Below, piece by piece: positions 15,425-23,469 of a DNA stretch of 64,000 bases. The stretch comes from Fibrobacter sp. Its GTDB lineage: Bacteria > Fibrobacterota > Fibrobacteria > Fibrobacterales > Fibrobacteraceae. A program made the translations under genes and the position numbers. Numbering within the stretch: the stretch's first letter is position 1; each line of letters opens with the position of its first letter. The stretch is taken from contig JAKSIH010000002.1 of NCBI GenBank assembly GCA_024398935.1, positions 1-64,000 of the forward strand, in the 5' to 3' direction. The notes under the pieces are model-generated. The model saw only the letters and a list, made by a program, of their open reading frames with translations. It was not told where the DNA came from and did not search any database.

Positions 15425-16984
15425 TCAGAATACGAAGGAAAGTCCAACGCCAACAGCACCGACAATGGCGGCACCAATACCCACATTACGCACAGTCTGG
15501 TACTTTTTCACATTATCCTTGTGGGAAGAGTATTCTTCCTTTTCCCTGACATTTGCCAGATCGTCACCAGAAGCAACATGACTCATGTTCTTTTCGTAAT
15601 CATCCACTTCCTTCTTGGCCTTGCCGTCGAACAGGGCCGCAACCACGACACCGCCAATCAGCACTGCACCGGAAATTGCCACAGGAATAATGCGAACCAC
15701 GGGCTTTCCGCCAGTGGCGTCTTCGGCGGCCTTGCGAGCCTGAGCGTCCTTAATGGCCTGGCGTTCTTCGGCAGCCTGGCGTTCCAGTTCGTCCTTCTTG
15801 GAGGCCTCTGCTGCAACCTTAGCCTTTTCCTCGTTCTTGGCGGCTTCTTCGGCGCGGGCCAGTTCCTCGATACCCTGCTTGTAGGTAAGGGAGTCTTCAG
15901 CAGTCATGCTTTCGGATTCTTCCTGGGTAGCAGCAACTTCGTCGGGTAGCTTTTCGGAATCCCACATCCAGCGGCCGATCATCTCGGGCTTCTTCAGCTT
16001 GTTGAAAGCCTGACGGCCATTGAACGCCTCGATGACACCGCTTTCGGGAACGGTCAGGTGGGCCTTCTTGTTCTTGATGTCAAACTTCAGGTGAGAAGCC
16101 TTTCCACTTGCATCCAAAGTCTTTTCGAACATGCGGACGCCGTTCAGGTAATAGGCGCCATTCACCGGGCGGCGCATGTCCACACGCAGTCCCAGGTTCT
16201 TCTGGTCCATCATGAACTTCACGTTGGAGCCGTTCTTCTTCAGGGAGTCGTTTTTTACCTTGAGGGTCGCAATAAACATGGGGGCGAATTCGGAACCGGA
16301 CTGGCGCAGCACGATGGAGCCGCACTTTTCAATCCAGAGGTTCGCAAGACGCTGCTGCTGTTCCAGTCGAGAGGGATCGTAAGACAGCGTATAGCTATAC
16401 TCCGCATCGAAGTCCCCTTCGAAGTTAATGGGTTCCAGGTAGATATTACCACGCAGGCTCAGCAACTGGTCACGGCTAATCACGATACTGGTCAAGGCTT
16501 CGGAACAGCTGGCCAGCTGGCGAGTGCGTTCTTCCAGGGTGGTTGCCATGCGCATGGAGCCCAGTCGGACTTCACCGGTAAGTTCCATGAACTTGTTTTC
16601 GAAGGCGGGCAATTCCACCTGATAGAAGTGTCCGCAAGTGGTATCCAGCAAATCATTCAGGGAAATGGATGCGCACCGGTCGTTCATCTCCGCAATGCGG
16701 TTGGCACGCTTCATCAAGGAATCGATTTCGGGATTGGAACCACCAGCCATGGTCTGCAAGGATTTCAAGTCTTCCTGCAAGGCTCGGATTTCTTCGGGAC
16801 TCTTCACGAACACCGATATGGTAGAACCATTTTCGGAGGAAAGATTCCCCGAGGCAGGTCCAGCCTGGGGTGCAGGTGCGGGAGCGGGTGCAGGTGTCGC
16901 GGGAGCAGGCTCATTCAGAGCCGCCTGGGAAAAAGCCACAGTGGACACAAAAGCCAAGCAGCAGCAAAGTTTCTTTAGGAACAT
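15425..16984 (-). CDS. Membrane-anchored partner protein of the CGDLWCG lipoproteins (copy 1)
   Basis: A signal peptide (FLKKLCCCLAFVSTVAFSQA) and a Pro/Ala-rich stretch precede a soluble region with conserved cysteines (DRCASISLNDLLDTTCG, LASCSEAL, WIEKCGSIV). A charged coiled coil (about 370-430) follows, then two predicted membrane segments near the C terminus (IIPVAISGAVLIGGVVVAAL and NVGIGAAIVGAVGVGLSFVF). The bulk should face the periplasm. GAGG lies upstream of the ATG. A paralog at 23470-25206 is likewise followed within about 10 nt by a CGDLWCG lipoprotein, so the two proteins probably work together. I recognise no described family. Confidence 0.82.
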   Translation of the reverse strand: MFLKKLCCCLAFVSTVAFSQAALNEPAPATPAPAPAPAPQAGPASGNLSSENGSTISVFVKSPEEIRALQEDLKSLQTMAGGSNPEIDSLMKRANRIAEMNDRCASISLNDLLDTTCGHFYQVELPAFENKFMELTGEVRLGSMRMATTLEERTRQLASCSEALTSIVISRDQLLSLRGNIYLEPINFEGDFDAEYSYTLSYDPSRLEQQQRLANLWIEKCGSIVLRQSGSEFAPMFIATLKVKNDSLKKNGSNVKFMMDQKNLGLRVDMRRPVNGAYYLNGVRMFEKTLDASGKASHLKFDIKNKKAHLTVPESGVIEAFNGRQAFNKLKKPEMIGRWMWDSEKLPDEVAATQEESESMTAEDSLTYKQGIEELARAEEAAKNEEKAKVAAEASKKDELERQAAEERQAIKDAQARKAAEDATGGKPVVRIIPVAISGAVLIGGVVVAALFDGKAKKEVDDYEKNMSHVASGDDLANVREKEEYSSHKDNVKKYQTVRNVGIGAAIVGAVGVGLSFVF

Positions 16985-17083
16985 AAAATCCTCATTAAAT
17001 TCTCACAAAAAATACATTTTTTGCTTCGACCCGCAGGAGGACTCCGCTAAAAAAATAACCCATTATGGCAGGTCCTCCTACAG

Positions 17084-17111
17084 AAAAAGTCCCCTCGAAA
17101 ACCGAGGGGAC
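17084..17111 (-). terminator. Second terminator between two lipoprotein genes
   Basis: A perfect 9-bp stem (17089-17097 with 17103-17111) is followed on the minus strand by five T. It lies about 90 nt beyond the terminator at 17200-17236 and may be the older end of the transcription unit before the tail duplication. Confidence 0.8.
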
Positions 17112-17199
17112 CTTAGCTTCATCTTCCGGAGTAAGAACCAATTCAAAGTCAGCGGACGTCAGGAATCCACAACTATCAGGGAATCAGGAGATTGACATT

Positions 17200-17236
17200 C
17201 AAAAAAAATCCCGTGCAGCACAGGCTTGCACGGGAT
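17200..17236 (-). terminator. Terminator of the four-module lipoprotein gene
   Basis: A perfect 10-bp stem (17208-17217 with 17227-17236) is followed on the minus strand by eight T. It is a near copy of 12790-12825; here the mismatch is repaired. Confidence 0.88.
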
Positions 17237-17256
17237 TATCTAGAGTTTTTCAGAGG

Positions 17257-20133
17257 CTAATTGACAGAACAGGTTCCCGCCCTTCCTATTTGGTAGATCT
17301 TGAAGTCGCCACTAGTGGTGGATTTAAATCTTACTTGGTCAATCTTTCTAAGGACGTCATCCATACTTACAGTTAAACCCCAGCCTGAGTCCTGCCTAAA
17401 TTTAGTGGTCCAAGGATAGTTTACAACACTCTTAGTTGTAGCTTTCGGAACAGAAGCTTTAAAGTTGTTGTATTGAGTAAAGGTACTTTCATCATCTGTC
17501 ACCAGTTCTATTTCAAATGAAGTAGAAGCTTCATAGGTGACGCAAATGCCATACCAGTCGTGAAGATCCCCACCTGTGCCGTCCCCCTTGATAGAAAAAC
17601 CTATGCCGGCAAAGGGAAATTCTGAAGCTAGACCGAGAGCTACGTTATAGTCAATGACTTCATCCTGAGGAACAAAATTATCCGCCGTTCCTGCAATTGC
17701 GCTATTCAAGGTAACAACAGAGTTACCATCAACATCACCATCGTCATAGGTGTACATTCTGCCAGCGCCGGAGTTGCTAAACCCTGTATAGGCAGGGGAA
17801 CCGGCGTCAACTCTTCCACACCAAATGTCGCTGCAAGGTTTAAAACTAGAGCCATCGCAGGTGCCGTAGCGGCCAATGGTAAAGATTTTGAAATCACCAC
17901 TTTTTCTGAACATATACTGAATCCGTGCAGCCGCCTTAACAACTTCGTTAATACTGACGACAGTTGATCCCCATCCTTCCCGTTCTAAGTCGTTCCACTT
18001 AATGTTTACCATTTTGGGAGATTGGGACTTGTTGAGAGTTATCCCGTAGTTATCATAACTGGTTACTGCCGGTTCATTCTCAGGGATGACTGCTAAACGG
18101 AAATCCATATCGGAGGCGTATGCCATACAGAGGCCTTTCCAGTAGGCAATATCCTCCCCACTACTTTCTACATCATCAACGATATTAAAACCGATGCCAG
18201 CGTAATTAGCGTTATTTGAAGCGTTTTTACCGATGGATGCCGTTGCGGTAAAGCCCTTATAGGTGCTAATTAAATTTCCAAAGAAACGGACATCATACTC
18301 ATCAGTCATATTGACATTTTTGGGAAATTCCAATTTGGACGTTCCGCCTTCAACAGCATCATCAAAGTCATACCAATATCCAGATAATTCCGAAGTGGTA
18401 AACGGAATATTAACACGGCCTTTAACATCCGTTTTTCCACACCACAAATCACCGCAGGTAGCGTAGGTAGAATTCATAAGAGCAGATCCTTCAGGAATCG
18501 GCGTTACAATACTTGCAAGTGAATTGAAGGTTTTTGCAGGAGGATAGGGGGCATCCGTCGTGCAGGTTCCCTTTCTACCCACAGAAAGCAAGGCAAAGTC
18601 ACCGTCTTTTGAGAATCTGAAACCGACAGCAGCCACTTTTTTCAAAGCAGCTTCGCGACTTACGGCATTACCCCAGCCCGATTCCTGTTTGAACCTGGAC
18701 CATTCAAAGTCAGCAACGGTTACCTGAGCAGCTTTCGGAACATCAACTTTGTAATTATTGTATCCCGTATAATTTTTTTCGTCTTCAGAAATCAGTTCAA
18801 TTTGGAGTGAATTTGTAGAATAATAGGTAAGGCAGATACCTTCCCAGTCAGAAATGTCTCCCCCGGTCTTTTTGTTATCTACAATCGGAAACTGGACTCC
18901 AGCAAAAGGATACATATAGGCACGTCCCATCTGGGCGTAGGCCTTAATACCACCGTACGCTTCAATCAAGGGACCATAGAAATTTCCGTACATGTTAGTG
19001 TCCACATCCTTCGGGAAAACAAGTCTAGAATTACCATTTAAATCATCATTATCGTTATATTCCTCCCAATAGCCGGAAAAGTCTCCACTTTGTCCAGGAA
19101 TCATAACCCTCCCTTCTGCATCTTCAGGACCGCACCAGAGGTCACCGCATACGGAAGGTTCTTCGTGAATGACCTGGTTGGAAATGGAATTGTAAGCCTT
19201 CTTGGGGATATCCAGGGTACCCCCACAAGTTCCATAGCGACCCACCGTAAACAGGGCGAAATCTCCACCAGGTCGATCAAACCTAAAGCGGATGGAAGCG
19301 ACCTGCTTCAGGGCCTTTTCAATGTCAAGGGACTTGCCCCAACCGGTATTCTGCTTGAACCTGGTCCAAGGAAGGTCAATCACGTTCAACTTGGAAGCCT
19401 TGGGAACACTGGCTATGTGATTATTGTACTGGGTCGTGGTTTCTTCGTTTTCGGGAGCGAGTTCCACACTGAATCCCGCACCGGAATAGTAAGCAAGGCA
19501 AAGGCCTTCCCAGTCAGAAATATCGGCACCCTTCTTGGATTCGCCCACGATATCAAAAGCGACACCGGTGTAAGCGTAATTATACTTGTAACCGATTTCG
19601 GCATAGGCCTTGAGAGCGCTGTACTCCTTGGCTACGGCACCATAAATGTTCTGATCGGACCCCACGGTAACATCATTAGGGAAGAACAGTTTGGAATTGC
19701 CCTTCAGTTCCGGCGTGTTGTCATTATATTCGTACCAGTAGCCGGAAGTCTTATCTTCCTGGCCTTCGATCAGCACACGACCTTCGTGACCGGAGGCCTT
19801 GTCATTTCCGCACCAGAGGTCGCCGCAGCCGTTCTTTACTTCGGAGGAGCTGGATTCATCCTTGGAATCGCTAGATTCTGCGTCTTCAGAAGAGCTGGAC
19901 TCATCCTTGGAATCGCTAGATTCTGCGTCTTCAGAAGAGCCGGACTCATCCTTTTCGGACGAACTGGACTCAATCTCGTCACCCGGTTCCTCACTGGAAT
20001 CGGAAGATTCCGGATCGTCAACAATATCTACGGGATTTGAAGGATCCTCGTTGCCGCCATTCGTCGCATCGCCGCAACCGAACAGCATGGAAGCAACCAG
20101 AGGCGCTGCCAGGAGTAGGTATTTCTTGTTCAT
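17257..20133 (-). CDS. Lipoprotein with acidic serine linker and four CGDLWCG modules
   Basis: The start at 20133 gives a clean lipoprotein signal (NKKYLLLAAPLVASMLFGCG, Cys20); GAGAGA lies upstream. An acidic Ser/Asp/Glu linker (about 25-95) includes a 45-bp DNA repeat in two copies. Four modules follow at about 101-301, 328-522, 558-757 and 766-958. The first three open with CGDLWCG and the fourth with CSDIWCG; all end GRxGTC. Modules 2-4 closely match modules 1-3 of the protein at 12846, in places at the DNA level, indicating duplication or gene conversion. Unlike the other two lipoproteins it has no membrane-partner gene directly upstream; the AhbAB gene lies there instead. Confidence 0.84.
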   Translation of the reverse strand: MNKKYLLLAAPLVASMLFGCGDATNGGNEDPSNPVDIVDDPESSDSSEEPGDEIESSSSEKDESGSSEDAESSDSKDESSSSEDAESSDSKDESSSSEVKNGCGDLWCGNDKASGHEGRVLIEGQEDKTSGYWYEYNDNTPELKGNSKLFFPNDVTVGSDQNIYGAVAKEYSALKAYAEIGYKYNYAYTGVAFDIVGESKKGADISDWEGLCLAYYSGAGFSVELAPENEETTTQYNNHIASVPKASKLNVIDLPWTRFKQNTGWGKSLDIEKALKQVASIRFRFDRPGGDFALFTVGRYGTCGGTLDIPKKAYNSISNQVIHEEPSVCGDLWCGPEDAEGRVMIPGQSGDFSGYWEEYNDNDDLNGNSRLVFPKDVDTNMYGNFYGPLIEAYGGIKAYAQMGRAYMYPFAGVQFPIVDNKKTGGDISDWEGICLTYYSTNSLQIELISEDEKNYTGYNNYKVDVPKAAQVTVADFEWSRFKQESGWGNAVSREAALKKVAAVGFRFSKDGDFALLSVGRKGTCTTDAPYPPAKTFNSLASIVTPIPEGSALMNSTYATCGDLWCGKTDVKGRVNIPFTTSELSGYWYDFDDAVEGGTSKLEFPKNVNMTDEYDVRFFGNLISTYKGFTATASIGKNASNNANYAGIGFNIVDDVESSGEDIAYWKGLCMAYASDMDFRLAVIPENEPAVTSYDNYGITLNKSQSPKMVNIKWNDLEREGWGSTVVSINEVVKAAARIQYMFRKSGDFKIFTIGRYGTCDGSSFKPCSDIWCGRVDAGSPAYTGFSNSGAGRMYTYDDGDVDGNSVVTLNSAIAGTADNFVPQDEVIDYNVALGLASEFPFAGIGFSIKGDGTGGDLHDWYGICVTYEASTSFEIELVTDDESTFTQYNNFKASVPKATTKSVVNYPWTTKFRQDSGWGLTVSMDDVLRKIDQVRFKSTTSGDFKIYQIGRAGTCSVN
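19840..19950 (-). repeat. 45-bp tandem repeat in a serine-rich linker
   Basis: Two near-perfect 45-bp units encode SSSSEDAESSDSKDE-like sequence in the linker of the four-module lipoprotein. Copy-number change would alter linker length in frame. Confidence 0.75.
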
Positions 20134-20256
20134 AGTATCTCTCGGAAAAACTAAAATAAACTTACGTAAAAGATATGAAAATTTCATATTTCTGTAAACG
20201 GGACCAGCGAATACAACTTTCCAACATGGAAAAGAGTTCTTTCAAGGCCAGTAAAA

Positions 20257-21288
20257 CTAAACCTCGAAGCGGAAACTGGTTTTCTTCAATTCCCTTTCAG
20301 AACGGAGAACCGCATATTCCGGATTTTCCAGTTTTTTTACCAGCGACTCTATTTTTGCGCTTAAATCCTCGGGGGAATTCCCATGGACCATGGCATAGAC
20401 ATTGTAGGGGAAAGGCCCAAAGGCATCCCGTTCGTAACAGTGGGAAACAAAAGGTTCCGCGGCAAGGAGTGCCCCGGCCTGGTCAACGCAAAGGGTGCCC
20501 GCTGAAAAAGGTTCGGAACCGGGGATTACAAAGCAGACCATGGCATTTTCGGAGAAGCCGGCCTGCTGGTGGCGAAGAACCGCCCCAAAGCGACGCATGC
20601 GCTTTGTGGCAAGATCCGCCTGGATACCTGCAATAAGATCTTCGGTAAAGGGCGTCAGGGAATGGGACAAGTCCCCACTCAGCATACGAATGCGGTCCCG
20701 GTCCGAAGCTTTCAAGACCGGAGCCTCACGGCTAGATTCTTCGCGTTGCTCAGAATGACACTTGGTGGCCACTCGGCGTTGCTCGGGGACCTTTGTGGCC
20801 TCGGGGACCCTAGGGTGTCTACGGGTCATTACCGTATTGATCTTGAACATCTTTTTGGCATTCAGGATATGGGTATCGCACAAGGCTGTACGCTGTTCCA
20901 GGCCGTGAACCACTTCCTGGATTTCCTGTTCAGAATGTCCGATGACCGTGAACCACACATTGTAACGGTGGCTGCGCACGTAGTTGTGGGTAATGGCGGG
21001 AATCTCATTCACCGCTGCCGCAAACTGTTCTATGGGCGACTCTCCCCCATCTTCGGCAGACTCCGGCACAATGCCGCAGCAGAGCCGGGAAGTATACCCC
21101 AGCTTCTTGGAATCGTAAACGCCGCCAATGCGCCGGATGACACCCGAGGCGCGCAAGTTTTCTACAGCATCAAAGACCTGCTGCTCAGTAATGCCGCCAA
21201 GCTGTTCAGCAATAGCAGCATAGGGGCGTTCCACAACAGGGAAACCGTCCTGAACGATATCAAGAATTCGCTGTTCTAAATCAGTCAT
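20257..21288 (-). CDS. Siroheme decarboxylase, AhbA-AhbB-like fusion
   Basis: Two Lrp/AsnC-like siroheme decarboxylase units sit in one 343-residue chain. The first (about 1-165) has the helix-turn-helix region, VIRRIGGVYDSKKLGYTSR and THNYVRSHRYNVWFTVIG. The second (about 200-343) has MRRFGAVLRHQQAGFSENAM and FVSHCYER, PYNVYAMVHG; its N-terminal helix-turn-helix looks shortened. AhbA and AhbB normally form a heterodimer that converts siroheme to 12,18-didecarboxysiroheme. The linker (about 165-195) is repeat-derived (KCHSEQREESSRE). AhbC is upstream across a heptamer-repeat spacer. NirDLGH proteins of heme d1 synthesis are the alternative, but no other heme d1 genes are seen. Confidence 0.88.
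   Translation of the reverse strand: MTDLEQRILDIVQDGFPVVERPYAAIAEQLGGITEQQVFDAVENLRASGVIRRIGGVYDSKKLGYTSRLCCGIVPESAEDGGESPIEQFAAAVNEIPAITHNYVRSHRYNVWFTVIGHSEQEIQEVVHGLEQRTALCDTHILNAKKMFKINTVMTRRHPRVPEATKVPEQRRVATKCHSEQREESSREAPVLKASDRDRIRMLSGDLSHSLTPFTEDLIAGIQADLATKRMRRFGAVLRHQQAGFSENAMVCFVIPGSEPFSAGTLCVDQAGALLAAEPFVSHCYERDAFGPFPYNVYAMVHGNSPEDLSAKIESLVKKLENPEYAVLRSERELKKTSFRFEV
20731..20762 (-). repeat. Dispersed repeat insert in the AhbAB linker
   Basis: The minus strand reads as the GTCATTCTGAGCAACGCGAAG-type element, translated CHSEQREESS. Adjacent sequence (20770-20812) holds two GGTCCCCGAG-like units translated as VPEATKVPEQRR. Confidence 0.7.
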
Positions 21289-21293
21289 GACAA

Positions 21294-21396
21294 TTTAATT
21301 GATGATTGAAAATTGAGAATTGACGATTATTAATAATCGCAGCTCCGCTGCCTAGTTTTATAATTATCAATCATCCATCATCAATCATTCATTAAT
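21294..21396. repeat. Heptamer-period repeat island between ahbC and ahbAB
   Basis: Seven-nucleotide steps run ATTGATG, ATTGAAA, ATTGAGA, ATTGACG, then TAATAATCGC and a 5-3-5 hairpin (GCAGC TCC GCTGC, 21339-21351), then CAATCAT, CCATCAT, CAATCAT, TCATTAA. The right arm includes the last codons and stop of ahbC. Same architecture as 2091-2208. Confidence 0.8.
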
Positions 21397-22557
21397 TTCT
21401 TCGTCGGTCAGGTAGCAGGCCGGGTCCATTTCCCAGAAGTCGCCCGTCACAGCCTCGGCGCGGGTACGGAAGTTGCCGTTGCAAAGGTTCAGGAAGGCGC
21501 ACTTGGGGCAGCGTCCCTTCAGCAGGGGCTTGCGGTCCTTGAGACCAGCCATGATCGGGTTGGAAACGTCAGTCCAGATGTCGCCGAACTTGCGTTCACG
21601 AACGTTACCCAGGGTAATGTACTGGGTGAACTGGTCGGGATGAACATTGCCAATGCTATCGATGTTACCGAAGGCCATGCCACTGCGGTTTCCGCCATTG
21701 CTCTGGATCAATTCCAGAATTTTCTTGGCGCGTTCAGGATCTTCACGTTTCATGCGCTGGTACAGGTACACGGCGTCGGCGTGGTTATCCACCGTCAGGA
21801 TTTCCTTGTTCAGGCCACGCTTCTTGAAGTCCAGAACGCGGTCGATAATCAGGTCCATGACCTGGCGGCTTTCTTCGTGAGAAAGATCGTGGTCCACAAT
21901 GCCACTGCCGCGGCCGCTGTACACCAAATGGTAGAAGCAGGCGCGGTCGATGTTTTCGGACTCGATAAGGTCGAAAATGGAGTTCAAGTCCCGATAGTTG
22001 TCCTTGGTAATGGTAAAGCGGAGTCCCACCTTCTGGCCGGTTGCAACGCAGTTGCGGATACCGCGGATAGCCAGCTTGTAGGCACCTTCCTTACCGCGGA
22101 ACTTGTCGTGAGTCTCTTCGTTACCGTCCAGGCTAATGCCCACGTAGCCAACGCCCATGGCCTTCAGCTTTTCTGCCACTTCGGGAGTAATGCAGGTGCC
22201 GTTGGTAGAAATCGTCGGGCGGATACCCTTGCTAGCCGCATAGTTCGCCAGCTCAAAGAAGTCGGGGCGCAGCAGAGGCTCGCCACCGCTGAACAGGATC
22301 ACCGGAACCTTGAATTCAGCCAGCTGGTCAATCAAGGCCAAGCCTTCTTCGTGAGTCAACTCGTTCTGGTACTTGATGGCCTCGGAGCGGGCGTAGCAAT
22401 GTACGCACTTCAGGTTACAGGTCTTGGTGCAGTTCCACACCACCACCGGGCCGCGACCCTCTGAAACGCCGTTCTTAGCCTCGTGAGCCTTGGGAGTGTA
22501 ACGAAGTTGGTCTCCGTAATTCGGAGCATCCATCAAAAGCTTGGTAATACTGATCAT
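21385..22557 (-). CDS. ahbC: AhbC-type radical SAM 12,18-didecarboxysiroheme deacetylase
   Basis: The 390-residue protein has the radical SAM motif CNLKCVHC within VWNCTKTCNLKCVHCYARS, the SAM-binding LFSGGEPLLRPDF, and a C-terminal cysteine-rich cluster region (CPKCAFLNLCNGN ... DPACYL). Together with the N terminus ISITKLL this matches AhbC/NirJ. AhbC removes two acetate side chains from 12,18-didecarboxysiroheme to give iron-coproporphyrin III. The neighbouring decarboxylase gene supports the heme rather than heme d1 branch. The putative promoter TATCTTTG (22591-22598) gives a leader of under 30 nt. A 97-nt repeat spacer separates it from AhbAB. Confidence 0.9.
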   Translation of the reverse strand: MISITKLLMDAPNYGDQLRYTPKAHEAKNGVSEGRGPVVVWNCTKTCNLKCVHCYARSEAIKYQNELTHEEGLALIDQLAEFKVPVILFSGGEPLLRPDFFELANYAASKGIRPTISTNGTCITPEVAEKLKAMGVGYVGISLDGNEETHDKFRGKEGAYKLAIRGIRNCVATGQKVGLRFTITKDNYRDLNSIFDLIESENIDRACFYHLVYSGRGSGIVDHDLSHEESRQVMDLIIDRVLDFKKRGLNKEILTVDNHADAVYLYQRMKREDPERAKKILELIQSNGGNRSGMAFGNIDSIGNVHPDQFTQYITLGNVRERKFGDIWTDVSNPIMAGLKDRKPLLKGRCPKCAFLNLCNGNFRTRAEAVTGDFWEMDPACYLTDEEINE

Positions 22558-22590
22558 CTATAACTCGTTTTTCTTCTTACTTGAACGGGG

Positions 22591-22598
22591 CAAAGATA
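22591..22598 (-). promoter_or_regulatory. Putative -10 element TATCTTTG of ahbC
   Basis: A full match to TAnnTTTG. It lies inside the T tract of the terminator at 22600-22623 that ends the upstream operon. Confidence 0.55.
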
Positions 22599-22599
22599 A

Positions 22600-22623
22600 A
22601 AAAAAGAGTCCGCAAGGACTCTT
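22600..22623 (-). terminator. Terminator of lipoprotein cassette 2
   Basis: A perfect 8-bp stem (22604-22611 with 22616-22623) with GCAA loop is followed on the minus strand by a T run. It has T-rich flanks on both strands. Confidence 0.85.
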
Positions 22624-22643
22624 CTTTTTTATACAACAGACAC

Positions 22644-23459
22644 CTATTTACAGGTTCCGTAGCGACCGATGGAATAGATGTGGAAATCGCCCGGCGTCTG
22701 GAATTTCAACCTGATATTCGCGACCTGGGAAAGGACATCAGAAAGAGCAACCTTATTTCCCCACCCCGTATCCTGCTTGAATTTAGCCCAGGGGAGTTCG
22801 GCTACGGATTTTGAAGTAGCCTTTGCTACATTGACCTTATAATCATTATATTCAACAAACATTTCGTCTTGGAGCCCCAACTCCACTACGAAGCTAGTCG
22901 TAGAGGAATACTGCAAACAAATTCCATTCCAATCCGTAATGTCTGCCGGATCTTGTTTCGAATTCACCAGATCAAAGCCTATGCCGACATAGGGGAAATC
23001 AACAGAAGTGCCCGTAACCACAGAAGCAGTACCTTTTATTCCGCCATACACTTCTGCCATAGGTCCAAAGAAATTTCCATACTCATCTTCTTTCACATCA
23101 GAAGGCCATACAAACTTCGAGTCGCCGCCTTCGAGTTTATCATTGTAATCATACCAATATCCTCCCGTTTCCTCCATAAAGGGAAGCATAGAGGCATCAA
23201 TACGGCCTTCAGTGTCCGTTGCACCGCACCAGAGGTCCCCGCAGCCCGATGCATCATGACTACCACTATTCCCACCACTCGGTAAAGAATTCACACCGCC
23301 TTGCAAAGAAGCGATGTAATCGTTGGACTCCTGTTCCCATTGGTCCAGACCAGGTTCTACATCCTCTTTATAGACATCCGTAATCTGACCTTCGTAATCG
23401 GTACAGGCAAGCAACATCAAGGAGGCAGAAGCAATAGCAAACAAATTAATCTTTCTCAT
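22644..23459 (-). CDS. Lipoprotein with a single CGDLWCG module
   Basis: The signal MRKINLFAIASASLMLLACT places lipid-modified Cys19. A short acidic and glycine-rich linker leads to one module from about residue 73 to the end: GCGDLWCG, GGYWYDYNDKLEGGDSKF, YVGIGFDLV, NGICLQYSSTTSFVVELG, LPWAKFKQDTGWGNKV and the terminal IGRYGTCK. The layout of four cysteines and the WxxFxQxxGWG stretch match the modules of the two larger lipoproteins. It starts 10 nt after its membrane-partner gene (23470-25206). As the minimal form it is the best representative of the module for structure prediction. Confidence 0.85.
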   Translation of the reverse strand: MRKINLFAIASASLMLLACTDYEGQITDVYKEDVEPGLDQWEQESNDYIASLQGGVNSLPSGGNSGSHDASGCGDLWCGATDTEGRIDASMLPFMEETGGYWYDYNDKLEGGDSKFVWPSDVKEDEYGNFFGPMAEVYGGIKGTASVVTGTSVDFPYVGIGFDLVNSKQDPADITDWNGICLQYSSTTSFVVELGLQDEMFVEYNDYKVNVAKATSKSVAELPWAKFKQDTGWGNKVALSDVLSQVANIRLKFQTPGDFHIYSIGRYGTCK

Positions 23460-23469
23460 ATAAACCCCA

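Noticed and set aside
20134-20187. Longer start of the four-module lipoprotein at 20187
   Set aside because: It would put 18 residues before a complete lipoprotein signal; the ATG at 20133 has GAGAGA upstream.
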